From the NCBI GenBank assembly GCA_016209015.1, contig JACQWY010000024.1:1-61293 (forward strand): a stretch of 61,293 nt of DNA, written 5' to 3'. The stretch comes from Gammaproteobacteria bacterium. GTDB taxonomy: Bacteria; Pseudomonadota; Gammaproteobacteria; Ga0077536. The notes beneath the pieces were generated by a model. It was not told the origin of the DNA and did not search any database. It was given only the letters and a program-made list of their open reading frames with translations. Shown piece after piece: positions 26,871-34,660 of this stretch. Both the position numbers and the translations under genes were made by a program. Numbering within the stretch: position 1 is the first letter of the stretch; each line of letters begins with the position of its first letter.

Positions 26871-29276
26871 TCAAGCCTGGGCCGGCTGGCGGTATACGGA
26901 AAGATCGATGCTCTCCACCAGCAGCTGATGCTCCGACGCCAGGAATTTCGGCTTGACCCAATACACGAGCAGGGGCTGCACGACGAGCGCGCAGATCATG
27001 TTGATGGTCATGACCATCACGAGCAAAAGCCCCATGTCCGACAGGAACTTCAGGTCGGACAGGAAGTACCACGGCAGGATGCTGATGAGCACGATCGTCG
27101 CCGTGAAGAAGATCGCTTTGCCTGTCGTCGTCACGGCGCGCTGGATGGCCTCGCCGTGGTGCTGCGCGTCCTGGAACTCTTCCGTCATGCGGCTCATGAG
27201 ATAGATGCCGTAGTCGATCCCGACGCCGATGCCGATGCCGGCGATGGGCAGGCTGTTCACGTCGAGGCCGAGGCCCAGACGCTCCATCGCCGCCGTCAGG
27301 AAGACGTTCGCGAGATTCACGGGAATCAGCAGCAGGATACCGGCGACGAAGGAACGATACGCCGCCGAGCAGCCGAGGAAGATCATGAGATTCAGCAGAC
27401 CGAGGATGTACCACTGGTACTTGTCGACCGTGTCGTTCACCGATTGCTGCAGCGCGATCGCGCCGGTTCCGAGGCGGACCCTGAAGTTCGGGTGATCAGC
27501 GCCCACCGCGGCGATTGCCTCACGCGTCTGCTTGAGCGCGACGTCGACCGTACCCTGCTTGTTGTCCTTGAACCATTGGGAGACGGTGCCGTTCTGCAGC
27601 GTGAAATCCGTGACGTGGCCATACGACTTCGCATTCGTACCCAGGAATAGCGCCGTCACGCCCGCGTTGACCGCCTGATCGGATGGGTCGATCGATCCCC
27701 ATTTCGGATTGCCGCCGCTGAACAGGCGGTTCGCTTCGGGCAGGTAGTCGGCGAACGACAGCGTCGCTGCCGGCGGCTTCGGCGCAGCCTCGAGATGGCG
27801 CTGCAGGCCCTCCATGGTCGCAAGCGTCTCCGCCTCGCGCAGGATGCGTTGATCGCCCTTGCTCTCGAAAACGATCTCGAGCGTCATCAGCCCGGGGAAG
27901 TGGTGATTGATCTCGCGGACCGCAGTATTGAACTCGGACTTGTTGAACAGCAGGTTCGTGCCTTCGACCGGATTACCGATCTTGAGGTGCGCCGCGAACC
28001 AGAAGCCCGTCACCGACAGCACGATGACGACGACGGTCGTCACGCGCGCACGCGGGCCGTGCGACCAGCTCGCGATGACGTGCAGCATGGCGATGATCGA
28101 GTCGTGCCAGGTCTTTTCGGTGCCCTTGCCGATGAGCGTCGCGACGTTGCCCGGCGGTTTGAAATACGACACCAGCAGCGGCGAGAGGAATACGTCCGTC
28201 GGGATGAGGTTCATGGCCCAGAAGCCGCAGAAGACCGCGAAGCGCTCCATCACCGGGATCGGTGCGACCGCGATGAGGAACAGGCACGCACAGTCCGTGA
28301 AAATGCCGAGAATTCCGGGCGCCATCATGACGCCTAATGCGAGCTCGGCCGCTTTGTGGCGATCGTTGATCTCGTAGTAGATCTCGTAGAAGCGCTCCAT
28401 GAACTGCACGCAGTGCGAGAACGCGCGAGCCACGAGCAGCATAGGAACCACCATGATCAGCGGTTCGATGGGCTGGTGCATCCATCCGACCAGGCCGAAG
28501 CCCCAGACGACGCCGACTGCGCTGACGATGATCGGCGTGACCACGCCAGGGACGTTGCGCATGTAGAAGAGCAGAGAGAGGAGGAGTGCGAGGCCGGTGA
28601 TGCCGAAAATCACCAGCATCTGCTTTTCGTACGTATACACCCAGCCCGTGAGTACGGGCTGGCCGGCGACGTGCACCTCGTGATTCGCGTCGCGCTCTTT
28701 CTCGACGAGGTTCTGCACGTAACGGAACGTCTCGCCGTAATTGAGCGTGCGTTCGATGAACGTAGCCTGCAGCAGGGTCGCCGTCTCGTCGCCGGAAATG
28801 AGGAAGGTCCGCACGTTCGCGGCCTTGTCCACGCGGCTCTTGAACTCGGCGATTTCCTCCGGCGTCTCCGGCGATTTCGCGTCGATGAGCGGTTTCATGT
28901 CGACACCGAAAGGCGTCGCCTCCGCGTAGCGCGCCTTCTCCGTCGTGATCGAGAGAATCTGATCGTGGTCGACGGCCGGCGCGAGGTCGATCTCGCGCGT
29001 CATGCGCCAGACCTTCGCGAGCGTCTCCTTGTTATAGATGTCCCCGTGCTTGTTCTTGATGAGGATGACCACCGTCAGCGGATTGCCGAAGTTCGGATGG
29101 TCCTTATACGTCTGCACGAAAGGATGCGTCTTCGGGAAGAGATCCGAGAAGATCGTCCGCAGGTCCACATGACGCAGGCCGATTGCGAAGAAAATTGTCC
29201 AGGCTCCGAGAAATAGCAGCGAAAAGCCGCGATGCTTCATCACCCATTGGGCGATGCGGAAACGAAATCCTTGCAT
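26871..29276 (-). CDS. RND superfamily (MMPL-type) transporter
   Basis: The 801-residue inner-membrane protein has the RND layout: a first membrane span near residues 15-32, a large periplasmic loop to about 215, a bundle of spans at about 220-420, a second periplasmic loop, and a final bundle from about 620. The GIGVGIDYGIYLMSRM motif at about 682-696 holds the Asp of the proton relay. Length and the two-fold repeat fit MMPL/HpnN-like exporters of lipids rather than AcrB-like drug pumps, and no fusion protein or TolC gene is nearby. It is the first gene of the MMPL-YCF48-DUF1302 unit behind a strong promoter. Substrate inferred as lipid-like or hydrophobic. Confidence 0.9.
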   Translation of the reverse strand: MQGFRFRIAQWVMKHRGFSLLFLGAWTIFFAIGLRHVDLRTIFSDLFPKTHPFVQTYKDHPNFGNPLTVVILIKNKHGDIYNKETLAKVWRMTREIDLAPAVDHDQILSITTEKARYAEATPFGVDMKPLIDAKSPETPEEIAEFKSRVDKAANVRTFLISGDETATLLQATFIERTLNYGETFRYVQNLVEKERDANHEVHVAGQPVLTGWVYTYEKQMLVIFGITGLALLLSLLFYMRNVPGVVTPIIVSAVGVVWGFGLVGWMHQPIEPLIMVVPMLLVARAFSHCVQFMERFYEIYYEINDRHKAAELALGVMMAPGILGIFTDCACLFLIAVAPIPVMERFAVFCGFWAMNLIPTDVFLSPLLVSYFKPPGNVATLIGKGTEKTWHDSIIAMLHVIASWSHGPRARVTTVVVIVLSVTGFWFAAHLKIGNPVEGTNLLFNKSEFNTAVREINHHFPGLMTLEIVFESKGDQRILREAETLATMEGLQRHLEAAPKPPAATLSFADYLPEANRLFSGGNPKWGSIDPSDQAVNAGVTALFLGTNAKSYGHVTDFTLQNGTVSQWFKDNKQGTVDVALKQTREAIAAVGADHPNFRVRLGTGAIALQQSVNDTVDKYQWYILGLLNLMIFLGCSAAYRSFVAGILLLIPVNLANVFLTAAMERLGLGLDVNSLPIAGIGIGVGIDYGIYLMSRMTEEFQDAQHHGEAIQRAVTTTGKAIFFTATIVLISILPWYFLSDLKFLSDMGLLLVMVMTINMICALVVQPLLVYWVKPKFLASEHQLLVESIDLSVYRQPAQA

Positions 29277-29493
29277 AGATTACTCAGCCTTGGTTGTGGC
29301 ACTTTGCGCGGTACATTCTCACCGTCGGGGAGCTCCCCAGGCGAAGCTCGGACCGGACTCGGACTGGCGCGCATCCGCCGTTGCTCTTGTATTTCTCGGT
29401 ATCGGGACGGGCGCTGGAGCCGTCCGGTCTGCGCCGGGTTTACGACCAGGGAGAAAAGCGTCCGTACCATGCTGCAGGTCGTTGTTCTTCTTC

Positions 29494-29519
29494 GGTACCG
29501 GCCCTCCCTGAAAGGTACC
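29494..29519. promoter_or_regulatory. Paired GGTACC boxes 20 nt apart, putative operator
   Basis: Two GGTACC hexamers start exactly 20 nt apart, about two helical turns. They lie just downstream of the predicted MMPL transcription start, in the leader. An identical pair with identical spacing lies at 39473-39498. A roadblock-type operator is possible. Confidence 0.5.
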
Positions 29520-29532
29520 TGATAGGCAGCAT

Positions 29533-29568
29533 GGTCCGGACTATAGGGATGTGAAAATAGGCTGTCAA
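29533..29568 (-). promoter_or_regulatory. Sigma-70 promoter of the MMPL-YCF48-DUF1302 unit
   Basis: On the minus strand a perfect -35 TTGACA (29563-29568) is followed after 17 bp by TATAGT (29540-29545), five of six matches to -10. The start would be near 29533, about 257 nt before the ATG. The palindrome GTCCGGAC overlaps the -10/+1 region. Confidence 0.75.
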
Positions 29569-29619
29569 TGAGTTGAATTTGCTGGAGTTTTGATGCGCCG
29601 CAACATCCTTTGCGACGCT

Positions 29620-30522
29620 TCAGGACAGCACTTCCGGCTGCAAATGGGCGACGAACCAGTCGCGTGCGGCGACCGAGGCGATCGCGAATTTTTCGACGTA
29701 GGGATCGAAGTGCGCGCCGGGTACGATCACGAGCTTCTTCGGCTCCAGCGCACGCTCGTAGCACTCCAGCGCCACATCGGTCGGGGCGAGCGTATCGTGG
29801 CTCGCGATTATCATCAGCAGCGGTGTCGGGGAAATCCTGTGCACGTACGTCCCGGGCTCGTAGCCGAGGCCCCAGTCCGCGCTGCGCAAGGTGACTTCGT
29901 TCTTCCAGGACGGGAAGCGCGCCTTGTGCTTCTCGAAGAACTCGAAGCCCTCTTTGCAAGGCAGCGCGCACGGCGTCGTGAAGTCCGGCGCGACGACCGG
30001 TATCTTCGCCGGCGCCTGGCCCACGAAGCGCGCTTCGCGGTCCGCGGTCAGCGCAGCGACCAAATCTCCCATCAGCGGGCCCTGAACCAGACGTTCGAAC
30101 GTCGCCTTGCCGCTGATGAGCGGCACCTGTGAGACGACGCACTTGACGCGACGGTCGAGCGCGCCGACGACGAGTACGTGACCACCCGAATAGCTCGAGC
30201 CCCAGATCCCGATCCGTTCCTTGTCGGTCTGACGCAACGTGCGCGCGAAACTGATCGCTTCGCGATAATCGTCTATCTGCTGCCAGGGATTGATCTCCTG
30301 GCGCGGCCGTCCCTCACTCGCTCCGAAGTTGCGGTGATCGAAGACGAGCACTGCGAAGCCCGCGGCGCAGAAGCATGCGGCGAAGTCGTCGAGGAACAAT
30401 TCCTTCACGCCCGAAAAGCCGTGCGCCATGACGATGGTCGGAAAGCGGCCCCGCCCTTTCGGGACGGAGTGCCAACCACGCAGCTTCGTGCCTGCCGATT
30501 TGAATTCGATGTCTTTCCTCAC
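29620..30522 (-). CDS. Alpha/beta hydrolase (dienelactone hydrolase/peptidase S9-like)
   Basis: The 300-residue protein has a complete serine hydrolase fold: the oxyanion strand HGFSGVKE near residues 35-42, the nucleophile elbow GIWGSSYSGGH near 109-119, an aspartate in ASHDTLAP near 238-245, and the catalytic histidine in PGAHFDPY near 266-273. The GTG at 30522 is preferred because AAAGGAATC precedes it; the frame runs on upstream but reads as low-complexity basic sequence. It is divergent from a TetR regulator. Relatives cleave esters or carbon-carbon bonds in aromatic and polyester catabolism, but the substrate here is unknown. Confidence 0.85.
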   Translation of the reverse strand: MRKDIEFKSAGTKLRGWHSVPKGRGRFPTIVMAHGFSGVKELFLDDFAACFCAAGFAVLVFDHRNFGASEGRPRQEINPWQQIDDYREAISFARTLRQTDKERIGIWGSSYSGGHVLVVGALDRRVKCVVSQVPLISGKATFERLVQGPLMGDLVAALTADREARFVGQAPAKIPVVAPDFTTPCALPCKEGFEFFEKHKARFPSWKNEVTLRSADWGLGYEPGTYVHRISPTPLLMIIASHDTLAPTDVALECYERALEPKKLVIVPGAHFDPYVEKFAIASVAARDWFVAHLQPEVLS

Positions 30523-30843
30523 GTTCAGATTCCTTTCCCAGGACACGCTGGTGAATAGTTCGAAGAGACGAAGGCCACAGCATCGGACGCAACGCATCGG
30601 CGCGAGGGTGCTGCCCCGCGCGCACTGCATCACAGCGACGTGTGGCTTGCAAGCAAGCGAGGCTTGAACTTCCCGTGAGCCGAGGTGAAACTTGACGCAG
30701 TCACGGTCGCACGAGACGAGGCGCGACGAGCGCACAGGGCCGCGACGTACGAAGCGGCAAGCCGGCGATGAGAGCGGCACCCGCCAGGCCCCGTCCCGCA
30801 TGCAGAGCGACGAACACCGAAGCATCCACGACACGGCAGGCTC
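30523..30843. other. Divergent intergenic region, hydrolase / TetR
   Basis: This 321-bp stretch separates the hydrolase and the TetR gene and should carry both promoters. A short palindrome CTTGC-AA-GCAAG at 30646-30657 is the best operator candidate, but support is weak. No coding sequence is seen. Confidence 0.3.
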
Positions 30844-31503
30844 GTGAAACAGCAGTCCCCATCAATTCCGGACGGCGCGCCCGCGCACCGCCGCGCAGCG
30901 GAAATCTGGCTCCTGCTCGAGGAAATCATCCTGAGTGGCGGGTTCGCGCGCCTGAGCGTGGGCGAGCTCGCCGAGCGATTGTCGTGCTCCAAGCGCACGC
31001 TCTACGAGCTCGCGCCGAGCAAGAACGAGCTCGTACTGAAAGTCATCGCGGAATTCTTCGCGCGCATCCGTCGCGAAGCGGCAGGCGCGGTCGCGGCCTC
31101 GGACGATCCGGCAGATCAGATATTCGTTTATCTGCAGGCCGGCGTGCGCGCGGCGCAGCGCTTGAGTCAGACGACGATCGTCGACATCAACGGCTGGGAA
31201 CCGGCACGGCGGATCTGGCAGGAGCACATCCGGCTGCGCGTCGACGGACTGTGCGAGCTGATCGAGCGCGGCATCAAGCTCGGCGTGTTCCGCCGCATCA
31301 ATCCGAAGCTCGTGGCCGAGCTCGCGTTCGCGAGCATCAGCCGACTGCGCGAGCCGGATTTCTACCTGAGCACGAACATTCCCGCTTCGGAAGCATTCCA
31401 GGAGTACTACCGGATGCTGCTGAGCTCGCTGCTAGACGAGAGCGCGGCGCACCTGCGCCACGCTGCGGCACCACGGCGGCGCGGCCGCCGCAGCACCGTC
31501 TGA
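30844..31503 (+). CDS. TetR/AcrR family transcriptional regulator
   Basis: The 219-residue protein (GTG start) has the N-terminal TetR DNA-binding domain at about residues 18-65: a helix with EIWLLLEEIILSGGF, then LSVGELAERLSCSKRTLYEL as the helix-turn-helix. The C-terminal ligand domain is helical and ends in a basic RRRGRRS tail. It is divergent from the hydrolase and converges, with a 19-bp gap, on the last gene of the Apc-like carboxylase operon. It is the only conventional one-component repressor in the catabolic part of the window, so it is the first candidate to control the hydrolase, the carboxylase operon or the envelope genes. Confidence 0.85.
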   Translation: MKQQSPSIPDGAPAHRRAAEIWLLLEEIILSGGFARLSVGELAERLSCSKRTLYELAPSKNELVLKVIAEFFARIRREAAGAVAASDDPADQIFVYLQAGVRAAQRLSQTTIVDINGWEPARRIWQEHIRLRVDGLCELIERGIKLGVFRRINPKLVAELAFASISRLREPDFYLSTNIPASEAFQEYYRMLLSSLLDESAAHLRHAAAPRRRGRRSTV

Positions 31504-31522
31504 GAGATTCCCCGCGCTCTGC

Positions 31523-32362
31523 TCAGCCGAGCAGAGCTTTCACGCGATCGAGCACGAGCTCCGGCTGTGCGGTCTCCGGCACGGCGCCGTAGAGCACGCC
31601 TCCCGGCGGTGGCGCCGGCGCTGCGGCTGCCGTCCAGTAGGTGCCCGGCAATCCCCCACCGCAGCGCACGCCGGAATCCGCGATCGCCGCGAGCGCGGCG
31701 GACTCGAGCTCCGGGTAGAGCAGCACGTCGACGTCGAGACCGTCGATGGCGCCCGTCGCGGGCGCCGCAGCCGTCTGCGCGAGCGCCGTGACCCAGCGAT
31801 AGTGCTGGGCCGAGCCGACGAGCGTCGCATACGCATCCGCTTCGTCCGCCGAGACCGGCTCCGCGGCCGCACGCTTCAGCAGCAACGCGGCGATCGGTTT
31901 CTCGGAGAACGAGCGCACGAGATCCGACAGCGCCATCGTGACGTCGTCGAGCGCGTCGAACCCGGGCTCCGACATGCCGCACGCCGCGAGCAGATCCCGC
32001 GGCGAGGTCAGCGCGAGCACGAGATCGAGCTCCTGCGCGAACTTGTGCGCGAGCGCGTCCAGCACTTCGGCCGTAAAGGCACGCCCATGTGCGTCTGCGA
32101 GCGCCGCACGTACGCGTTCCACTGCATCGCCCTCGTCACCCGCCGCGAGCAGCGCCCGCACCGGCGCAAGCACGTCGACGCTCAGGACTTCGGTACGGAT
32201 CACGCTCCGCGCCTGGCCGAGCGTGTTCGCGCAGCGCGTCGCCTGCTTCAGCCAGTCCGCCGGATTGCCGGCGAACACCCGTCGCGCATAGTCGTCGAAC
32301 TCGATCCACAACACGCGATCACGCCGGCCGTCGAGCCAGGATCGCAGAACATTCGCCGCCAT
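31523..32362 (-). CDS. Probable fifth subunit of an acetophenone carboxylase-type enzyme (Apc5-like)
   Basis: The 279-residue soluble, alanine-rich protein (about 29 kDa) has no motif I can name. It is placed last in a five-gene unit whose first four products are carboxylase subunits, 39 bp after the fourth. Acetophenone carboxylase of Aromatoleum has subunits of 70, 15, 87, 75 and 34 kDa in gene order; here the products are roughly 68, 14, 77, 82 and 29 kDa. Position and size therefore suggest the loosely bound fifth subunit. The sequence itself does not prove it: an IEFDDYARRVFAGNP N-terminus and a mid-region LALTSPRDLLAACG are the most conserved-looking parts. Confidence 0.5.
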   Translation of the reverse strand: MAANVLRSWLDGRRDRVLWIEFDDYARRVFAGNPADWLKQATRCANTLGQARSVIRTEVLSVDVLAPVRALLAAGDEGDAVERVRAALADAHGRAFTAEVLDALAHKFAQELDLVLALTSPRDLLAACGMSEPGFDALDDVTMALSDLVRSFSEKPIAALLLKRAAAEPVSADEADAYATLVGSAQHYRWVTALAQTAAAPATGAIDGLDVDVLLYPELESAALAAIADSGVRCGGGLPGTYWTAAAAPAPPPGGVLYGAVPETAQPELVLDRVKALLG

Positions 32363-32401
32363 TTCAGGTCCCCGTCGCGCTTGAACGGCGCTCAGGATAG
32401 C

Positions 32402-34633
32402 TCAAGAGCGGCCCTTGATGGCAGCGAGCTCCGCTTCGAGCTCGGCAATGCGCACGTCCTTCGGATTCGGCATCATCACCGGCACGATGGCGTCGGCCGG
32501 GCAGGTGTCGTCCGGCGAGCCGCGGTAGAGCAGCGACTTGTCCTTCCATGAACCGTAGAACGGCACGTCGCGCGGCGGCTCCGGCGTCTCCCAGCTCTTC
32601 ACGAATTCCTTGTACGGCTTGCCACGGTGCTTGCGCATTTCGCGCTCGGCGTCGCGCGCTTTCTGCGTTGCTTCGTGGTCGACCGCGCCCGTCTTCTCGT
32701 CGAGGACGACATGGTAGACATTCTGGACGCTGCGCATCGAGAGCAGACCGTCGAGGAGGTCCTTCGCGACGAGCGTCGGATCGCGCTCCAGCACGTCGCC
32801 GTAACCCCCACCGCCGCCCTGGGTGATCATGTAGAGTTCACCGGGCTTGGCGAACTCGAGCTGCAGCCCCATGTGATGGGTGCTGTAGGTCGCGCCCGGG
32901 AACGGGCGTTCGTTCATGATCTCTTCGATGGAGTAGCGCAGCAGCTCGCGCTTGTCCCTCATCACCTCGAAGACGTTCACGCCCTTCACCTTGCAGAGCG
33001 GCAGCGTGCCGGGCGCATAGCCACCGAAGATGCCGTAGGTCGTCGGGAACTTCGAGCCGATCGAGCAGCACATGAAGCCCCACATCGAGGAGTCCTTCAT
33101 GGTGGCGATCTGCTGGTAGCCATGGCCGCCGCGGAACTTGCCGAAGCCTTCGGCGTCGCGCATGAGCTTGTGCGGCACGACCTTCAGCAGCGGCACCTCC
33201 TCTTCGATCAGCTCCTGCTCGCCGATGTCGGCCATCGGCGCGAAGATCGGCGCTATAGAATGTTCGCCGTCGCGGTTCGAGCGTGCCGCGCCGCCCATGC
33301 CGTTCAGATCCGCGCAGACGTTGCCGACGAGCTCGCCGTACTGGTTCACGCCGCCGTAGATGAACGTGACGATCATGTTGTACCAGCCGGCGATGATGTC
33401 CGTGCAGTGCTTTTCGGAAGCGCTGTAGATGAACTTCGGCACGCCGATCTGGATCGCGGTGAAGCCCGGGAAGAACGTCATCATGCTCTGGGCGTTCGGG
33501 GCATCGGGCGAGCAGTTCAGCGTCGAGCGCTTGTCCGTCAGCACCGTCATCGGCGCGAACACCGCCTGGTTACGCGGCAGATCCGGCCACACGAAGCTCA
33601 GGAACTCCTGCGCGAGCATGCCCTTCAGCGAAGCGAGCACCGTGTTGTTGGGACGGTTGAGGAACTCCGGAGACGAGCCGCGGAAATCGATGATCAGCTC
33701 GTCGTTCTTCTTCTCGAGCTCGAGGCGGATGCGGATGAGGCAGTTCTCGCGCAGCGTGCCGTCGGCGAAGACGTTCGTGCGGACCTTGCCGTCGGGCCAG
33801 GTCGACAGACGCCGGCGCACTTCGATTTCGGTGTCCGTGAGCGTCTTGCGCAGCGTGGCGATGACGGCTTCGACGCCGTACTCCGCGATCGCGTCCTCGA
33901 CGCGTGCTTTCATGCGCATCGCGGCGAAGAACTTCGATTTCATGCCTTCGAGCTGGAGCTTGGGCTCGCGCACGGAGTTCTGCAGGAAGGTCATGATGTC
34001 GCGCTTGAACTCGTAGTTCTCGCCCACCTTGATCGGCGACATCTTGAGCCCTTCGTCGAACGGCGATTCGGCCGCAGAGGGCATGCCGCCCGGCTCGATC
34101 GCGCCGTTCTCGCCCTCGTGCACGATTGCACCGGTGAAGCAGATCAGCTCACCGTTATGGAACACCGGGAGCAGCAGACTCTGGTCGGTGTTGTGGATGT
34201 TGCCGTAGCGCGCGTCGTTGTGCATGAAGATGTCGCCATCCTTGAGCCCAACGGTCGGATCGTCCTTCCAGTATTTCAGGATGAACTTCACCGGATGCTG
34301 CGTCAGCACCGAGAAGATGAGCACGCCGCCCATCGAGGCGAGCGCGAGATCGCCGTTCGCCGTCCAGACGCCCGAGATGAGATCGCCCCACTTCGCGCCC
34401 GGCGCCGCCCCCATCTGCTCGACCATGTCGAACGATTCGTTGCACGCCGTCTGCAGCTTGTGGCGGACGAGGTTGATCTGATCCGGGTCGGCGAAGCTCT
34501 TCAGCGCTTCGGCTTCGCGCGGCGTCGTCGGGACGACGCGATGGTCCTCCATGATCTCCGGATCGGGGCCGAGGAAGAGCACGTTCTCTTCCAGGAATTT
34601 CTCGATGATGGACTTTTCTTGGTCACCGCCCAT
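32402..34633 (-). CDS. HyuB-like catalytic subunit of an acetone/acetophenone carboxylase-type enzyme
   Basis: At 743 residues this is longer than the hydantoinase B-like protein at 8951-10747 and fits the acetone carboxylase alpha / acetophenone carboxylase large-subunit group. The conserved FMHNDARYGNIHNTDQ segment lies near residues 135-150, followed by HNGELICFTGAIVHEGENG near 158-176 and a GGMPSAAE stretch. RGSSPEFLNRP lies near 318, and a glycine-rich GGGGGYGDVLERDP near 606-619 is followed by the typical VLDEKTGAVDHEAT tail. The C-terminus ends in a short predicted coil (IAELEAELAAIKG). It is the fourth gene in the operon, with its start 27 bp after the stop of the second HyuA-like gene. 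Confidence 0.85.
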   Translation of the reverse strand: MGGDQEKSIIEKFLEENVLFLGPDPEIMEDHRVVPTTPREAEALKSFADPDQINLVRHKLQTACNESFDMVEQMGAAPGAKWGDLISGVWTANGDLALASMGGVLIFSVLTQHPVKFILKYWKDDPTVGLKDGDIFMHNDARYGNIHNTDQSLLLPVFHNGELICFTGAIVHEGENGAIEPGGMPSAAESPFDEGLKMSPIKVGENYEFKRDIMTFLQNSVREPKLQLEGMKSKFFAAMRMKARVEDAIAEYGVEAVIATLRKTLTDTEIEVRRRLSTWPDGKVRTNVFADGTLRENCLIRIRLELEKKNDELIIDFRGSSPEFLNRPNNTVLASLKGMLAQEFLSFVWPDLPRNQAVFAPMTVLTDKRSTLNCSPDAPNAQSMMTFFPGFTAIQIGVPKFIYSASEKHCTDIIAGWYNMIVTFIYGGVNQYGELVGNVCADLNGMGGAARSNRDGEHSIAPIFAPMADIGEQELIEEEVPLLKVVPHKLMRDAEGFGKFRGGHGYQQIATMKDSSMWGFMCCSIGSKFPTTYGIFGGYAPGTLPLCKVKGVNVFEVMRDKRELLRYSIEEIMNERPFPGATYSTHHMGLQLEFAKPGELYMITQGGGGGYGDVLERDPTLVAKDLLDGLLSMRSVQNVYHVVLDEKTGAVDHEATQKARDAEREMRKHRGKPYKEFVKSWETPEPPRDVPFYGSWKDKSLLYRGSPDDTCPADAIVPVMMPNPKDVRIAELEAELAAIKGRS

Positions 34634-34660
34634 GGCCGTTACCTCTTTGATCTTTCCGCT

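Noticed and set aside
26871-29276. Hopanoid transporter HpnN
   Set aside because: The RND/MMPL fold fits, but no hopanoid biosynthesis gene is present; the neighbours are DUF1302 and YCF48-like.
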